This document shows positions 52,371 through 63,215 of a stretch of DNA of 64,000 nt, piece by piece. Numbering within the stretch: position 1 is the stretch's first letter; the number at the start of each line of letters is the position of its first letter. The DNA comes from Xenophilus sp003671765 (GTDB taxonomy: Bacteria; Pseudomonadota; Gammaproteobacteria; Burkholderiales; Burkholderiaceae_C), in contig CP166702.1 in assembly GCA_051414805.1 (NCBI GenBank), forward strand, positions 5,518,001-5,582,000, written 5' to 3'. The position numbers and the translations under genes are program-made. The notes under the pieces were generated by a model. The model was not told the DNA's origin, made no database searches, and was given only the letters and a program-made list of their open reading frames with translations.

Positions 52371-53297
52371 TCAGTCCGTCCGCGGCGTGCGTGCCGCCGC
52401 GTCGGCGCGCGCCTGCGCGTCCTCGGCCAGCGCCCGCGCGCAACCCGCCGACAGCAGCAGGATGGCCGAGGTGAAGTAGATCCACATCAGGATCACGACC
52501 AGCGAGCCGGCCGCGCCGTAGGCCGAGACCACGGCCGCCGTCGACAGGTAGAGCGCCAGCGCCTGCTTGCCCAGCGTGAACAGCACCGCGCCCACCGCGC
52601 CGCCCACCAGCATGTAGCGCATGCGCGGCTTGGGGCCGGTGCTCAGTCGCATCAGGCCCGCGAACAGCCCGGTGCAGAAGGCGAAGGAGATCAGCTCGTT
52701 GATGACGCGCAGCAGCGGCTTGAGCGACAGCCACTGGCCGGCCCAGTCGGCGATGAAGTTGATCGCCGTGCTGGCCGCCAGCGACATCAGCAGCAGCACG
52801 CCGAAGACCAGGATGTAGCCCAGGCCGCGCAGCCGCAGCGACGCCGTGTACCACCAGGGCGTCTCGGGTGCCGGTTCGCCGCCCTGGCGCCACAGCCGCT
52901 CGAAAGCCGATTGCAGCTCGGCGAACACACCCGTCGCGCCCGAGATCAGCAGCACGAAGGCCAGCACCGACGCGATGATCCCTTCCTTGGGCTGCTGGGC
53001 ACTGGTGAGTGCCTGCCGCACTGCCTCGGCACCGCGCTGGCCGACCACGGCGGAGATCTCGCCCACCAGCCGCGTCTGCACGAAGGCGGGGTCGAGCCAC
53101 CAGCCCAGGATGGCGACGATGAGCACCAGCAGCGGCGCCAGGCTCAGGATGCCGTAGAAGGACATGGCGGCGCTCATGCGCAGGCCGTCGGCCTCCTTCC
53201 ACAACATGGCGGCCCGCCACAGCGGCGTGAGCGGCCGCAGCGGCACCAGCAGTTTCTGGACGAAGGGCGGAAGCGAGGTGGAGGACACGGCGGACAT
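52371..53297 (-). CDS. YihY/BrkB family inner-membrane protein
   Basis: A 308-residue protein with about six membrane segments. The YihY signs are ADGLRMSAAMSFYGILSLAP at the first helix, GATGVFAELQSAFERLW, and AYGAAGSLVVILMWIYFTSA near the end. The family was once named ribonuclease BN in error; its function is unknown. The stop is 87 bp from the enamidase stop. The short GC-rich palindrome CGCCCG-CCCGG-CGGGCG between the two (about 52328-52344) may end both transcripts. Confidence 0.88.
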   Translation of the reverse strand: MSAVSSTSLPPFVQKLLVPLRPLTPLWRAAMLWKEADGLRMSAAMSFYGILSLAPLLVLIVAILGWWLDPAFVQTRLVGEISAVVGQRGAEAVRQALTSAQQPKEGIIASVLAFVLLISGATGVFAELQSAFERLWRQGGEPAPETPWWYTASLRLRGLGYILVFGVLLLMSLAASTAINFIADWAGQWLSLKPLLRVINELISFAFCTGLFAGLMRLSTGPKPRMRYMLVGGAVGAVLFTLGKQALALYLSTAAVVSAYGAAGSLVVILMWIYFTSAILLLSAGCARALAEDAQARADAAARTPRTD

Positions 53298-53332
53298 GCT
53301 CCGACGCTAGCGGCCTTCGGCGGCGCTGTCGA

Positions 53333-53761
53333 TCAGCGCGGGCCGCGCGAGCGGAACACCAGGTGCCGGGCCGAGAGGTAGTTGACGGCCATGCCGCCCA
53401 GGCTGCCCAGCGCCACGCCCAGCGCCGCGGCCCAGGGGCCTTCGACCGAATGCAGCGTGAGCACGTAGATCACGTAGTTCACCGCCGCCCCGCCGAGCAT
53501 GGCGACCACGTACGAGACGTACTCGCGCCACAGCGAGTCTGGACGACCGACCGCGAAGGTGAAGCGGCGGTTGAAGGCCCAGGTCGCCGTCGCCGCGGCC
53601 AGGAAGGACAGCACGCGCGCGGCATACCAGCCCAGCCAGGGCGCCAGCAGGTAGAGCACACCCACGTCGACGATCAGGCCGAGCAGGCCGGCCACCGCGA
53701 ACAGGACCAGCCGGCGCGCGGTGCCGTGCGCCTCGCCGCCCTGCGGGCCGGGGGCTTTCAT
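53333..53761 (-). CDS. GtrA family membrane protein
   Basis: A 142-residue protein with four membrane segments (LVLFAVAGLLGLIVDVGVLY, VLSFLAAATATWAFNRRFTF, YVVAMLGGAAVNYVIYVLTL, AAALGVALGSLGGMAVNYLS). The FNRRFTF and NYLSARHLVF motifs define GtrA. Such proteins are thought to help flip undecaprenyl-linked sugars used for surface glycans. ATG 53761 overlaps the stop of the glycosyltransferase gene, and the two are a common functional pair. Confidence 0.9.
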   Translation of the reverse strand: MKAPGPQGGEAHGTARRLVLFAVAGLLGLIVDVGVLYLLAPWLGWYAARVLSFLAAATATWAFNRRFTFAVGRPDSLWREYVSYVVAMLGGAAVNYVIYVLTLHSVEGPWAAALGVALGSLGGMAVNYLSARHLVFRSRGPR

Positions 53762-54726
53762 GGCCGGCGCAGCGCGTTCCGCACGCCCGGCGTGGCCAGG
53801 TAGCGCAGGCGCTTGACCTCGCGCCGGCCCAGCGTCACCGTGCGCAGCACCGCGCCGCAGGCGGCCGAGAGCATGGCGGCCAGCATCATGCCGGTGGCCA
53901 GCACGGCCGTGGGCAGGCGCGGCACCAGGCCGGTCTCGACGAAGGTGATGAAGAGCGGAATGGCCAGCACGATCGCGCCCAGCGCGAGCAGGCCGCCGAT
54001 GGCGCTGAAGAAGCTCAGCGGCCGCTCGTTGACGAACAGCCGCAGGATCATGACGAGGATGCGCCAGCCGTCGCGATACGTGGACAGCTTGGAATGCGAG
54101 CCCTCGGGCCGCGCGCGGTACAGCGTGGGCCGCTCGGCGTGGGGCATGCGCAGCTCCAGCGCGTGCACGGTGAGCTCGGTCTCGATTTCGAAGCCCTTGG
54201 CCAGCGCCGGAAAGGACTTCACGTAGCGGCGCGAGAACACGCGAAGGCCCGACAGCATGTCGGTGAAGTGGCCGCCGAAGAGGTGCGCCACCGCGCCGGT
54301 GAGCAGACGGTTGCCGAAGCGGTGGCCCCGCCGGTAGGTCTGCGCGTCCTGCTGGTCGTCGACGCGCGCACCCACCACCATGTCGAGGTTGCCGTCGACC
54401 AGTTCGGCGATGAGCTCGCGCACGGTCGACAGGTCGTAGGTGGCATCGCCGTCGACCATGACGTACACGTCAGCCTCGACATCGGCGAACATGCGCCGCA
54501 CCACGTTGCCCTTGCCGCGCAGCGCCACGTGCGTGACCTGCGCGCCATGCGCCCGCGCCACGGCGGCGGTGTCGTCGGTGGACGCGTTGTCGAAGACGTG
54601 GATCTCGGCCCGTGGCAGCGCGGCGCGGAATTCGGCGATCACCTGCGGGATGGCCAGCGCCTCGTTGTAGCAGGGGATCACGGCTGCGATGCGCAGGCCG
54701 TCCACGAAGGAGGATGGTGGCGTCAT
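53758..54726 (-). CDS. Family 2 glycosyltransferase with C-terminal membrane helices (DPM1/ArnC-like)
   Basis: A 322-residue protein. The GT-A domain starts AAVIPCYNEALAIPQVIAEF, and the DxD motif is VMVDGDATYDLSTVRELIAE. Two C-terminal membrane segments (FFSAIGGLLALGAIVLAIPL and TAVLATGMMLAAMLSAACGA) follow. It probably transfers a sugar to a polyprenyl phosphate, which the GtrA protein flips and the GT-C protein encoded upstream uses. Start and stop overlap both neighbours by ATGA, so the three genes form one unit. Confidence 0.9.
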   Translation of the reverse strand: MTPPSSFVDGLRIAAVIPCYNEALAIPQVIAEFRAALPRAEIHVFDNASTDDTAAVARAHGAQVTHVALRGKGNVVRRMFADVEADVYVMVDGDATYDLSTVRELIAELVDGNLDMVVGARVDDQQDAQTYRRGHRFGNRLLTGAVAHLFGGHFTDMLSGLRVFSRRYVKSFPALAKGFEIETELTVHALELRMPHAERPTLYRARPEGSHSKLSTYRDGWRILVMILRLFVNERPLSFFSAIGGLLALGAIVLAIPLFITFVETGLVPRLPTAVLATGMMLAAMLSAACGAVLRTVTLGRREVKRLRYLATPGVRNALRRP

Positions 54727-56540
54727 GGTCGATAGGGCAGCACGCGGTACGCCTTCACGCCGTCCTGCTCGGCCACCAGCTGGAAGTAGCGCTCGAAATC
54801 GGGCTTGCCGTCCACGTAGGGACCCAGCGCGGTGCGGACGACGATGGTACCGAAGCCGTGCTCGGCGAGTTTCCGTGCCATCGGCTCTGCAGGCAGCAGC
54901 AGATAGTCGGCATAGCGGTAGGGGCCGAAGACGTCGCCCCACACCGGGCCGCCGGCGAAGTAGATCGCGTCGCTCAGGCCCACCTGGTAGAGCTTGCCGA
55001 CCGGATGGCGTCGCAGCTCGCTCAGCACCGCATAACCGGGCACATGGGACTGCAGGAAGGCCTCGCGCGTCTCGGGCGTGGGCGAGATCATGCGCGCATG
55101 CCCCGCGAAACGCTGGCCGCCGGCCACCGCCAGGACGGCAACGAAAAGGCCTGCGGCCACGCGCGGGACCGGCGGCCGGGCCAGTGCCGGTGCCACGCGC
55201 CGCACCCCGGCGGCGCTCCAGAGGTAGAGCTGCCGCCAGCCGATCGCACCGAGCCAGGCCAGCAGCGGGAAGGCAGCCATCATGTAGCGTGGGTATCGGG
55301 AGGTCAGCACCCACACCAGCAGCGACCACGCGCCGAACACGAAGGCCGCGCGCACCGCTGCGCGTCCCGGACAGCGCCAGAACACGCTGAAGGGCACCAG
55401 CACCAGCGACCAGAACATCACGTTCGGCAGGCTGGCGTGGTCGCGCACGTCGCCCACCTGGTTGCGGAAGTCGGCCTCGTTCCAGTTGGTGAAGCCGAAG
55501 ACGCGCGCCCCGATCGGGTTGAAGGGGTCGCCGGTCTGCAGCCAGTTGCGCGCGTACCAGTAGATGCAGGGCAGCAGCAAGGCCGCGAGCCCCAGCGCGA
55601 GCGGACCCGGCCGGCGTTCGCGCCACACCACCCACAGCACCCACAGCCCCAGCAGCGGCAGGAAGGTGAGCGCCTGGTACTTGCTGCCGACCGCCACGCC
55701 GAGCAGGAAGGCGGCCAGCACCAGCCAGCCCGTGGGCCGCGCAGCGCCGTCGCTTCGATCTTCCTGCCAGATCCACAGGGCGGCGCAGGACGCGACGACG
55801 AACAGCGCCACCGCCATGTCGATCAGCGCGTTGGCGTACTCGCCCACCGCCAGCAGGATGACCACCGCCATGCCGCCCACGATGCGGTCGGTGTACAGCA
55901 CGGCCAGCCGGTAGACGATGGCCGCCGACAGCCAGCCCGCCAGCGCGTGCAGCAGATGCGGAAACACGTCGCCCATCCAGGGCAGCGCGGCCGCATAGAG
56001 CAGGTTGTAGTTGTAGGGGAACCAGGGGTAGCGCAGCCAGTCGTGCACGCCGATGGCGCCACTGAGCGCGGTCTCGCGCGCCCAGGGCAGGTGGTACATC
56101 ATCTCGTCGAAGGCGAAGGGCGGCGCCAGCGGCTCGATGAGGCACACCAGCGCCGCGCCGACCACGACCCAGCGCATGGTGCGCTCGGCCAGCGTCGGCG
56201 CCGGACCCGGCGGGCCGGCGCGCAGCCGCCGCCATGCAGCCGGCGTGCGCAGCGCGGCGACGGCCAGCGCCGCGAGCAGCAGCGCCATCGTGGCCGGGGG
56301 CCGCAGCCAGCCCGCAATGCCCAGGCCCTGCAGCAGCAGCACGAAGACGCCGATGCCCAGCGCGGACGACAGGGCCAGGCTCAGCCACGCATCGGCCCGC
56401 GCGGTACCGTGGCGTGGAGGCGGCCCGGCACGCAGGCGGGCGCCGACGAGGTCGCCCACGCCCCAGGCGCCCCAGAGGAACAGCGCCAGCGCCGCGAGGT
56501 GCTGCGCCGCGAAGATCAGCTTCTGCAAGGCCAGGGTCAC
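54723..56540 (-). CDS. GT-C-fold membrane glycosyltransferase (ArnT/PMT-like)
   Basis: A 605-residue protein starting at GTG 56540, with about eleven membrane segments. The first periplasmic loop holds FAFDEMMYHLPWARETALSG, the acidic motif expected for polyprenyl-phosphate-sugar-dependent transferases. The C-terminal periplasmic domain (about residues 490-605) includes GLSDAIYFAGGPVWGDVFGP. With the GT2 and GtrA genes it forms a glycan-modifying system; the acceptor is unknown. It starts 19 bp after the metH stop. Confidence 0.8.
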   Translation of the reverse strand: MTLALQKLIFAAQHLAALALFLWGAWGVGDLVGARLRAGPPPRHGTARADAWLSLALSSALGIGVFVLLLQGLGIAGWLRPPATMALLLAALAVAALRTPAAWRRLRAGPPGPAPTLAERTMRWVVVGAALVCLIEPLAPPFAFDEMMYHLPWARETALSGAIGVHDWLRYPWFPYNYNLLYAAALPWMGDVFPHLLHALAGWLSAAIVYRLAVLYTDRIVGGMAVVILLAVGEYANALIDMAVALFVVASCAALWIWQEDRSDGAARPTGWLVLAAFLLGVAVGSKYQALTFLPLLGLWVLWVVWRERRPGPLALGLAALLLPCIYWYARNWLQTGDPFNPIGARVFGFTNWNEADFRNQVGDVRDHASLPNVMFWSLVLVPFSVFWRCPGRAAVRAAFVFGAWSLLVWVLTSRYPRYMMAAFPLLAWLGAIGWRQLYLWSAAGVRRVAPALARPPVPRVAAGLFVAVLAVAGGQRFAGHARMISPTPETREAFLQSHVPGYAVLSELRRHPVGKLYQVGLSDAIYFAGGPVWGDVFGPYRYADYLLLPAEPMARKLAEHGFGTIVVRTALGPYVDGKPDFERYFQLVAEQDGVKAYRVLPYRP

Positions 56541-56559
56541 GGTGCCGGTCGCGTCGGGG

Positions 56560-59310
<2,751 letters not shown>

Positions 59311-59342
59311 GGGGCTCACCTGCAGGGAACACGGGAGAAACA

Positions 59343-59428
59343 GGCGAGCGTCGTTGCGGGTCCCAAGCCTGACGCGGCGGCCGGCGCCACGGGGCGCGGC
59401 CCCGGCGCTGCAACGCTCCTTGGGCGAG
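59343..59428 (-). ncRNA. SAH riboswitch upstream of metH
   Basis: On the minus strand GCCCAAGGAGCGTTGCAGCG opens the motif and GTCAGGCTTGGGACCCGCAA with CGACGCTC closes it. P1 pairs CCCAAG with CTTGGG. GAGCG-TTGC pairs with GCAA-CGA-CGCTC as the second stem or pseudoknot. These are the conserved features of S-adenosylhomocysteine riboswitches, which switch on ahcY or metH when SAH accumulates. Confidence 0.82.
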
Positions 59429-59471
59429 CGCGGATTTTAATGAGCGCGGGCCGGGCGGCCTCGCGCCGGGG

Positions 59472-59897
59472 TCATGCGGGCTGGGCCGAGGCCGGCAGGC
59501 CGAAGACGCGGTCGAAGCCCCAGTTGAAGCAGAAGGTGTAGACGAGGAAGAACACCATCAGGCCGGCATCCATCACCAGCGCATGCCACAGGCTCACGCC
59601 CAGCCACCAGGCGAACACCGGGATCAGCACCACCGCCAGGCCGAGCTCGAAGCCGATGGCGTGCGCCACCCGCCGCGCCACGCTGCGGCCACGCACCGCC
59701 TGGCGCGCCTCCCACCACTCGAAGGCGCTGTTGTAGCCCAGGTTCCACACGATGGCGATCGCCGACGCCATGACGGCGGCGACGCCCGAATGGCCAATGC
59801 CGTTGTCGGACAGGACGGCCAGCCCGAAGGTGGCGCACACGATGGCCAGCCCCTCGTAGAGGCTGATGTAAACAATCTTTCTCTGGATTCCTTGCAT
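59472..59897 (-). CDS. PACE-family efflux transporter
   Basis: A 141-residue protein with four membrane segments in two bacterial transmembrane pair repeats: RKIVYISLYEGLAIVCATFG and GFELGLAVVLIPVFAWWLGV begin the repeats. NLGYNSAFEWWEARQAVR and TFCFNWGFDRVFGLP are the paired motifs with conserved Asn/Glu. PACE proteins (AceI type) export biocides such as chlorhexidine or short-chain diamines. It is divergent from a LysR gene, the usual arrangement for this family. Confidence 0.9.
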   Translation of the reverse strand: MQGIQRKIVYISLYEGLAIVCATFGLAVLSDNGIGHSGVAAVMASAIAIVWNLGYNSAFEWWEARQAVRGRSVARRVAHAIGFELGLAVVLIPVFAWWLGVSLWHALVMDAGLMVFFLVYTFCFNWGFDRVFGLPASAQPA

Positions 59898-59906
59898 GCG
59901 GCAGAA

Positions 59907-59931
59907 TTTATGTCTTCTGGATTGACATAAA
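59907..59931. promoter_or_regulatory. LysR-type operator between PACE and lysR genes
   Basis: TTTATGTC and GACATAAA form a perfect 8-bp inverted repeat with a 9-base spacer in the 71-bp divergent intergenic region. The inner ATGTC-N9-GACAT contains the T-N11-A core of LysR boxes, so the LysR-family protein encoded at 59969 probably binds here. Confidence 0.7.
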
Positions 59932-59968
59932 AAGTCAACTTCTTTCAAATTACTTGATAGATCGGGCC

Positions 59969-60856
59969 ATGGCCTTCGACAGCGACAGCGTGGCGGTTTT
60001 CCTGGCGGTGCTCGACCATGGCTCCTTCTCGGCGGCTGCCCGCGCCCTGGGCAAGGTGCCGTCGGCCGTGAGCATGGCGATCGCCCAGCTGGAGGCCGAG
60101 CTCGACCTGCCGCTGTTCGACCGCAGCGGCCGCGAGCCGCGCCCCACGCCGGCCGCGCGCTCGCTCGAGCCGCAGGCGCGGCTCATGGCGGACCAGCTCA
60201 CGCAGCTGCAGGTGCAGGCCCTGGCGCTGACACAGGGGCTGGAAGACCGGCTCACGCTGGCCATCGCCCCCGAACTGCTGGGCGCGGCCTGGGGGCCCGC
60301 TCTTGCGACCCTCGCCGCCGAATACCCGGCCCTGGAGATGGAGGTGCTGGCCGCGCCGCAGGCCGACGCGCTGGCCATGCTGCACAGCGGGCGCGCGCAG
60401 TTGGCGCTGGTGTTCGAGCGGCCCGGCATGGACGGGCGCGAAGGCTTTCAGGAGGTGGCGCGCGAGACGCTGGTACTGGTGATCGCGCCCGAGCACCCGG
60501 TGCTCGCCGCCGCAGGCGGAAGGCTGCGGGAGCAGCACCTCGCGGCCACCCGGCAGATCGTCGTCGCCGGCCGCGACGTGCCCACCGCAGACCCGCGCTT
60601 CGTCTTCGCGCGGCAGGTCTGGCGCACCGACAACGCGCTGGCGGCCCTGAACATGGTGAGCGCCGGCCTGGGCTGGGGCTGGCTGCCGCGCAACGTGGTG
60701 CGGCCGCACGTCGCGGCCGGCACGCTGGTGGAGATCCCCTTCGAGAACCTCAGCAACGGGCTCAACCTGTGGGTCGACGTCGTGTGGTCCAAGGAGCGCC
60801 CATTGGGGCTGGGCGCGCGCCGCTTCGTGGCGCTGATGGGGCGCACGCCCGGCTGA
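59969..60856 (+). CDS. LysR-family regulator of the PACE pump
   Basis: A 295-residue regulator. Its helix-turn-helix domain (about residues 5-63) includes FLAVLDHGSFSAAARALGKV and SAVSMAIAQLEAELDLPLFD. The effector domain begins at LTLAIAPELLGAAWGPALAT. ATG 59969 is preferred over the upstream TTG 59954. The divergent arrangement with the PACE gene and the palindrome between them suggest that it activates the pump gene in response to a substrate. Confidence 0.88.
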   Translation: MAFDSDSVAVFLAVLDHGSFSAAARALGKVPSAVSMAIAQLEAELDLPLFDRSGREPRPTPAARSLEPQARLMADQLTQLQVQALALTQGLEDRLTLAIAPELLGAAWGPALATLAAEYPALEMEVLAAPQADALAMLHSGRAQLALVFERPGMDGREGFQEVARETLVLVIAPEHPVLAAAGGRLREQHLAATRQIVVAGRDVPTADPRFVFARQVWRTDNALAALNMVSAGLGWGWLPRNVVRPHVAAGTLVEIPFENLSNGLNLWVDVVWSKERPLGLGARRFVALMGRTPG

Positions 60857-60877
60857 AGGCGGGCGGCGCAGCGGCCC

Positions 60878-61783
60878 TCAGGGCCGGTCGGCGTTGCTGC
60901 CGTCGATGGGTGCGCCGCCGCGCGGCCGCGGCATCGGCCCCATCGGGAAGCGCGGCTGCGGTGCCGCCTGCACCGGCATCGGCGGCTGCGGCTGCGGTGA
61001 CGCCATCGGCGGACGCTGCGGCCCCTGCATCGGGAACTGGGGCTGAGGCTGAGGCCGCGGCATGGCGACCGGCGGCGGCTGCACGGGGGCCGCTGGCGGG
61101 CGGCCGTTCCACTCGGGGCGCGGCGGCGGGGCGTTCCAGCCCTGACGCGGCGGCGGGCCGTTCCATTCGGGCCGGGCCTGGGGTGGTGGGCCATTCCATT
61201 CGGGCCGGGCCTGGGGCGGCGGACCGTTCCACTCCGGACGCGGCGGCGGGCCGGACCAGCCCGGACGGGGCGGCGGGGGCGCGTTCCAGCCCGGGCCCGG
61301 CGGGCGCGGCGCCCAGCCCAGCGCGGGCGGGGGTGGCGGGCGCCAACCGGGCATGGGAGGCGGCGGGGGGCGGTTGCCCCACCAGCGCGGCTCGCGGTAC
61401 CAGGGCCGGTCGCGGTAGTAGTTGTTCCAGTAGTTGCCCAGCGTGAAGCCGATGATCGGCACCCCGATGGCCGCCCCGTAGCTGGCCAGCGGCACGGTGT
61501 CGCCGTCGTAGTCGTACTCGAGCCGGTTGGCGGCCACCCAGCCGCGCAGGCCGTCGGGCAGCACCACGTCGCACCAGCCGTAGCCGTCGGTGCAGCCCAC
61601 CACGTTCAGCGGCTGGCCAGGCGCCAGCCGGGCCACGGCCGGGTACTCGGGCGAGGGGCCGGCGAACAGGGTCGGCGAGCCCCGGGTGTAGGCCTCCTGC
61701 GCTGCGGCCGCCAGGGGCAGCGCGAGCGCCAGCAGGCCGGCGCCGAGCCATCGGGCCGTGTTCTTCTTGCTTGTCGTTGTCAT
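60878..61783 (-). CDS. Secreted SH3-domain protein with proline-rich repeats
   Basis: A 301-residue protein. A signal peptide (LGAGLLALALPLAAAAQE) precedes a bacterial SH3 domain (about residues 28-90: SPTLFAGPSPEYPAVARLAP and GWCDVVLPDGLRGWVAANRL). A glycine/aromatic segment (GNYWNNYYRDRPWYREPRWW) follows, then a long Pro-rich tail with tandem copies of RPEWNGPPPQA-type units. SH3b domains often contact peptidoglycan, and the tail may span the wall or bind partners. It converges on the LysR gene with 21 bp between stops. Confidence 0.82.
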   Translation of the reverse strand: MTTTSKKNTARWLGAGLLALALPLAAAAQEAYTRGSPTLFAGPSPEYPAVARLAPGQPLNVVGCTDGYGWCDVVLPDGLRGWVAANRLEYDYDGDTVPLASYGAAIGVPIIGFTLGNYWNNYYRDRPWYREPRWWGNRPPPPPMPGWRPPPPPALGWAPRPPGPGWNAPPPPRPGWSGPPPRPEWNGPPPQARPEWNGPPPQARPEWNGPPPRQGWNAPPPRPEWNGRPPAAPVQPPPVAMPRPQPQPQFPMQGPQRPPMASPQPQPPMPVQAAPQPRFPMGPMPRPRGGAPIDGSNADRP

Positions 61784-61954
61784 GATGGGCGCTCCTTGGT
61801 GTTTCAGGGTAGGCCGCATCGACACGTTGTCAATCAGCCACCGGCCCCACACCCCTGCCAACGCCGCCTGCAGGCGGTGCGTGCACCGCCGCACCCTTTG
61901 GTTACCGGCTTCATGCCGGCTTCACATGGCGGGGGCGCCGGAAACGGGAGGCAC

Positions 61955-62995
61955 TCAGGCCGCCTCGCGGTACGCCTGCGGCAACGCGCGCCCGCGCAAC
62001 GGCGCCACGGCACGGCCGATGGCGGCGATGTGATCCGGCGTGGTGCCGCAGCAGCCGCCGACGATGTTGACCAGCCCGTCGGCCGCGAACTCGTGGATGA
62101 GGCGCGAGGTGACCTCGGGCGTCTCGTCGAAGCCGGTGTCGCTCATTGGGTTGGGCAGCCCGGCGTTGGGGTAGCAGCTGATGAAGGTGTCGCCCGCCAC
62201 CCGGTTGAGTTCCTGCACGTAGGGGCGCATCAGCGCGGCACCGAGCGCGCAGTTCAGGCCCACGGCCAGCGGCTGGGCATGCCGCACGCTGTGCCAGAAG
62301 GCGGTGACGGTCTGGCCCGACAGGATGCGGCCCGAGGCGTCGGTCACGGTGCCGCTGATGATGATCGGCAGGCGCTCGCCGCTGGCCTCGAAGTACTCGT
62401 CGACGGCGAAGAGCGCGGCCTTGGCGTTGAGGGTGTCGAAGATGGTCTCGACCAGGATCACGTCGGCCCCGCCCTGCACCAGCGCCTCGGTCTGCTCGTA
62501 GTAGGCGGCGCGCAGGGTCTCGAAATCGACGTTGCGCGCGCCGGGATCGTTCACGTCGGGGCTGATGCTGGCGGTCTTGGGCGTGGGGCCGAGGGCGCCG
62601 GCCACGAAGCGCGGCTTGTCCGGCGTGCTGAACTTGTCGCAGGCTGCACGGGCGAGCTTCGCGGATTCGAGGTTCATCTCGCGCGCCAGGTGCGCCATGT
62701 CGTAATCCTCCTGCGCCACGGTGGTGGCGCCGAAGGTGTTGGTCTCGACCAGGTCGGCACCCGCGGCCAGGTAGCCCTCGTGGATGTCGCGGATGACGTC
62801 GGGGCGCGTGAGCGACAGCAATTCGTTGTTGCCCTTCACGTCCTTGTGGAAATCCTTGAAGCGCTCGCCGCGGTACTGCGCCTCGGTGAGCTTGAAGCGC
62901 TGGATCATCGTGCCCATGGCGCCATCGAGGATGGCGATGCGTTGGGCGAGAATGCCGGGCAGCTCACGGGCACGGGTGTAGGCGGGCAGCGTCAT
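61955..62995 (-). CDS. metH: Homocysteine-binding part of methionine synthase (split MetH)
   Basis: A 346-residue homocysteine S-methyltransferase domain. It starts with AILDGAMGTMIQRFKLTEAQ. The zinc site is made by Cys in GLNCALGAALM and the pair in NIVGGCCGTTPDHIAAIG; ETNTFGATTVAQEDYDMAHL is typical of MetH. It works with the 916-residue protein encoded at 56560, from which it is separated by three unrelated genes, both on the minus strand. No riboswitch is visible before this part. Confidence 0.93.
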   Translation of the reverse strand: MTLPAYTRARELPGILAQRIAILDGAMGTMIQRFKLTEAQYRGERFKDFHKDVKGNNELLSLTRPDVIRDIHEGYLAAGADLVETNTFGATTVAQEDYDMAHLAREMNLESAKLARAACDKFSTPDKPRFVAGALGPTPKTASISPDVNDPGARNVDFETLRAAYYEQTEALVQGGADVILVETIFDTLNAKAALFAVDEYFEASGERLPIIISGTVTDASGRILSGQTVTAFWHSVRHAQPLAVGLNCALGAALMRPYVQELNRVAGDTFISCYPNAGLPNPMSDTGFDETPEVTSRLIHEFAADGLVNIVGGCCGTTPDHIAAIGRAVAPLRGRALPQAYREAA

Positions 62996-63215
62996 GCGGC
63001 GATTGTAGGAATCGCCGCCTCGGCGCCGCCCCGCGCAGCCGGCTGGCCCTGCCAACTTCCAGGGCGCCCCGCCGGTGTTTGACCGCTGTCATGACACTGT
63101 CGAGAGGCCTCGGTTAGGGTTGCATGACGATCCCTGCCGGGCCGCGGCCGGATCGCCTTTCTTCTCCCTCGTCCTCTTCGTCCACCGTGCGCGCAGGTCG
63201 CGCCTTCTCAGCTTC

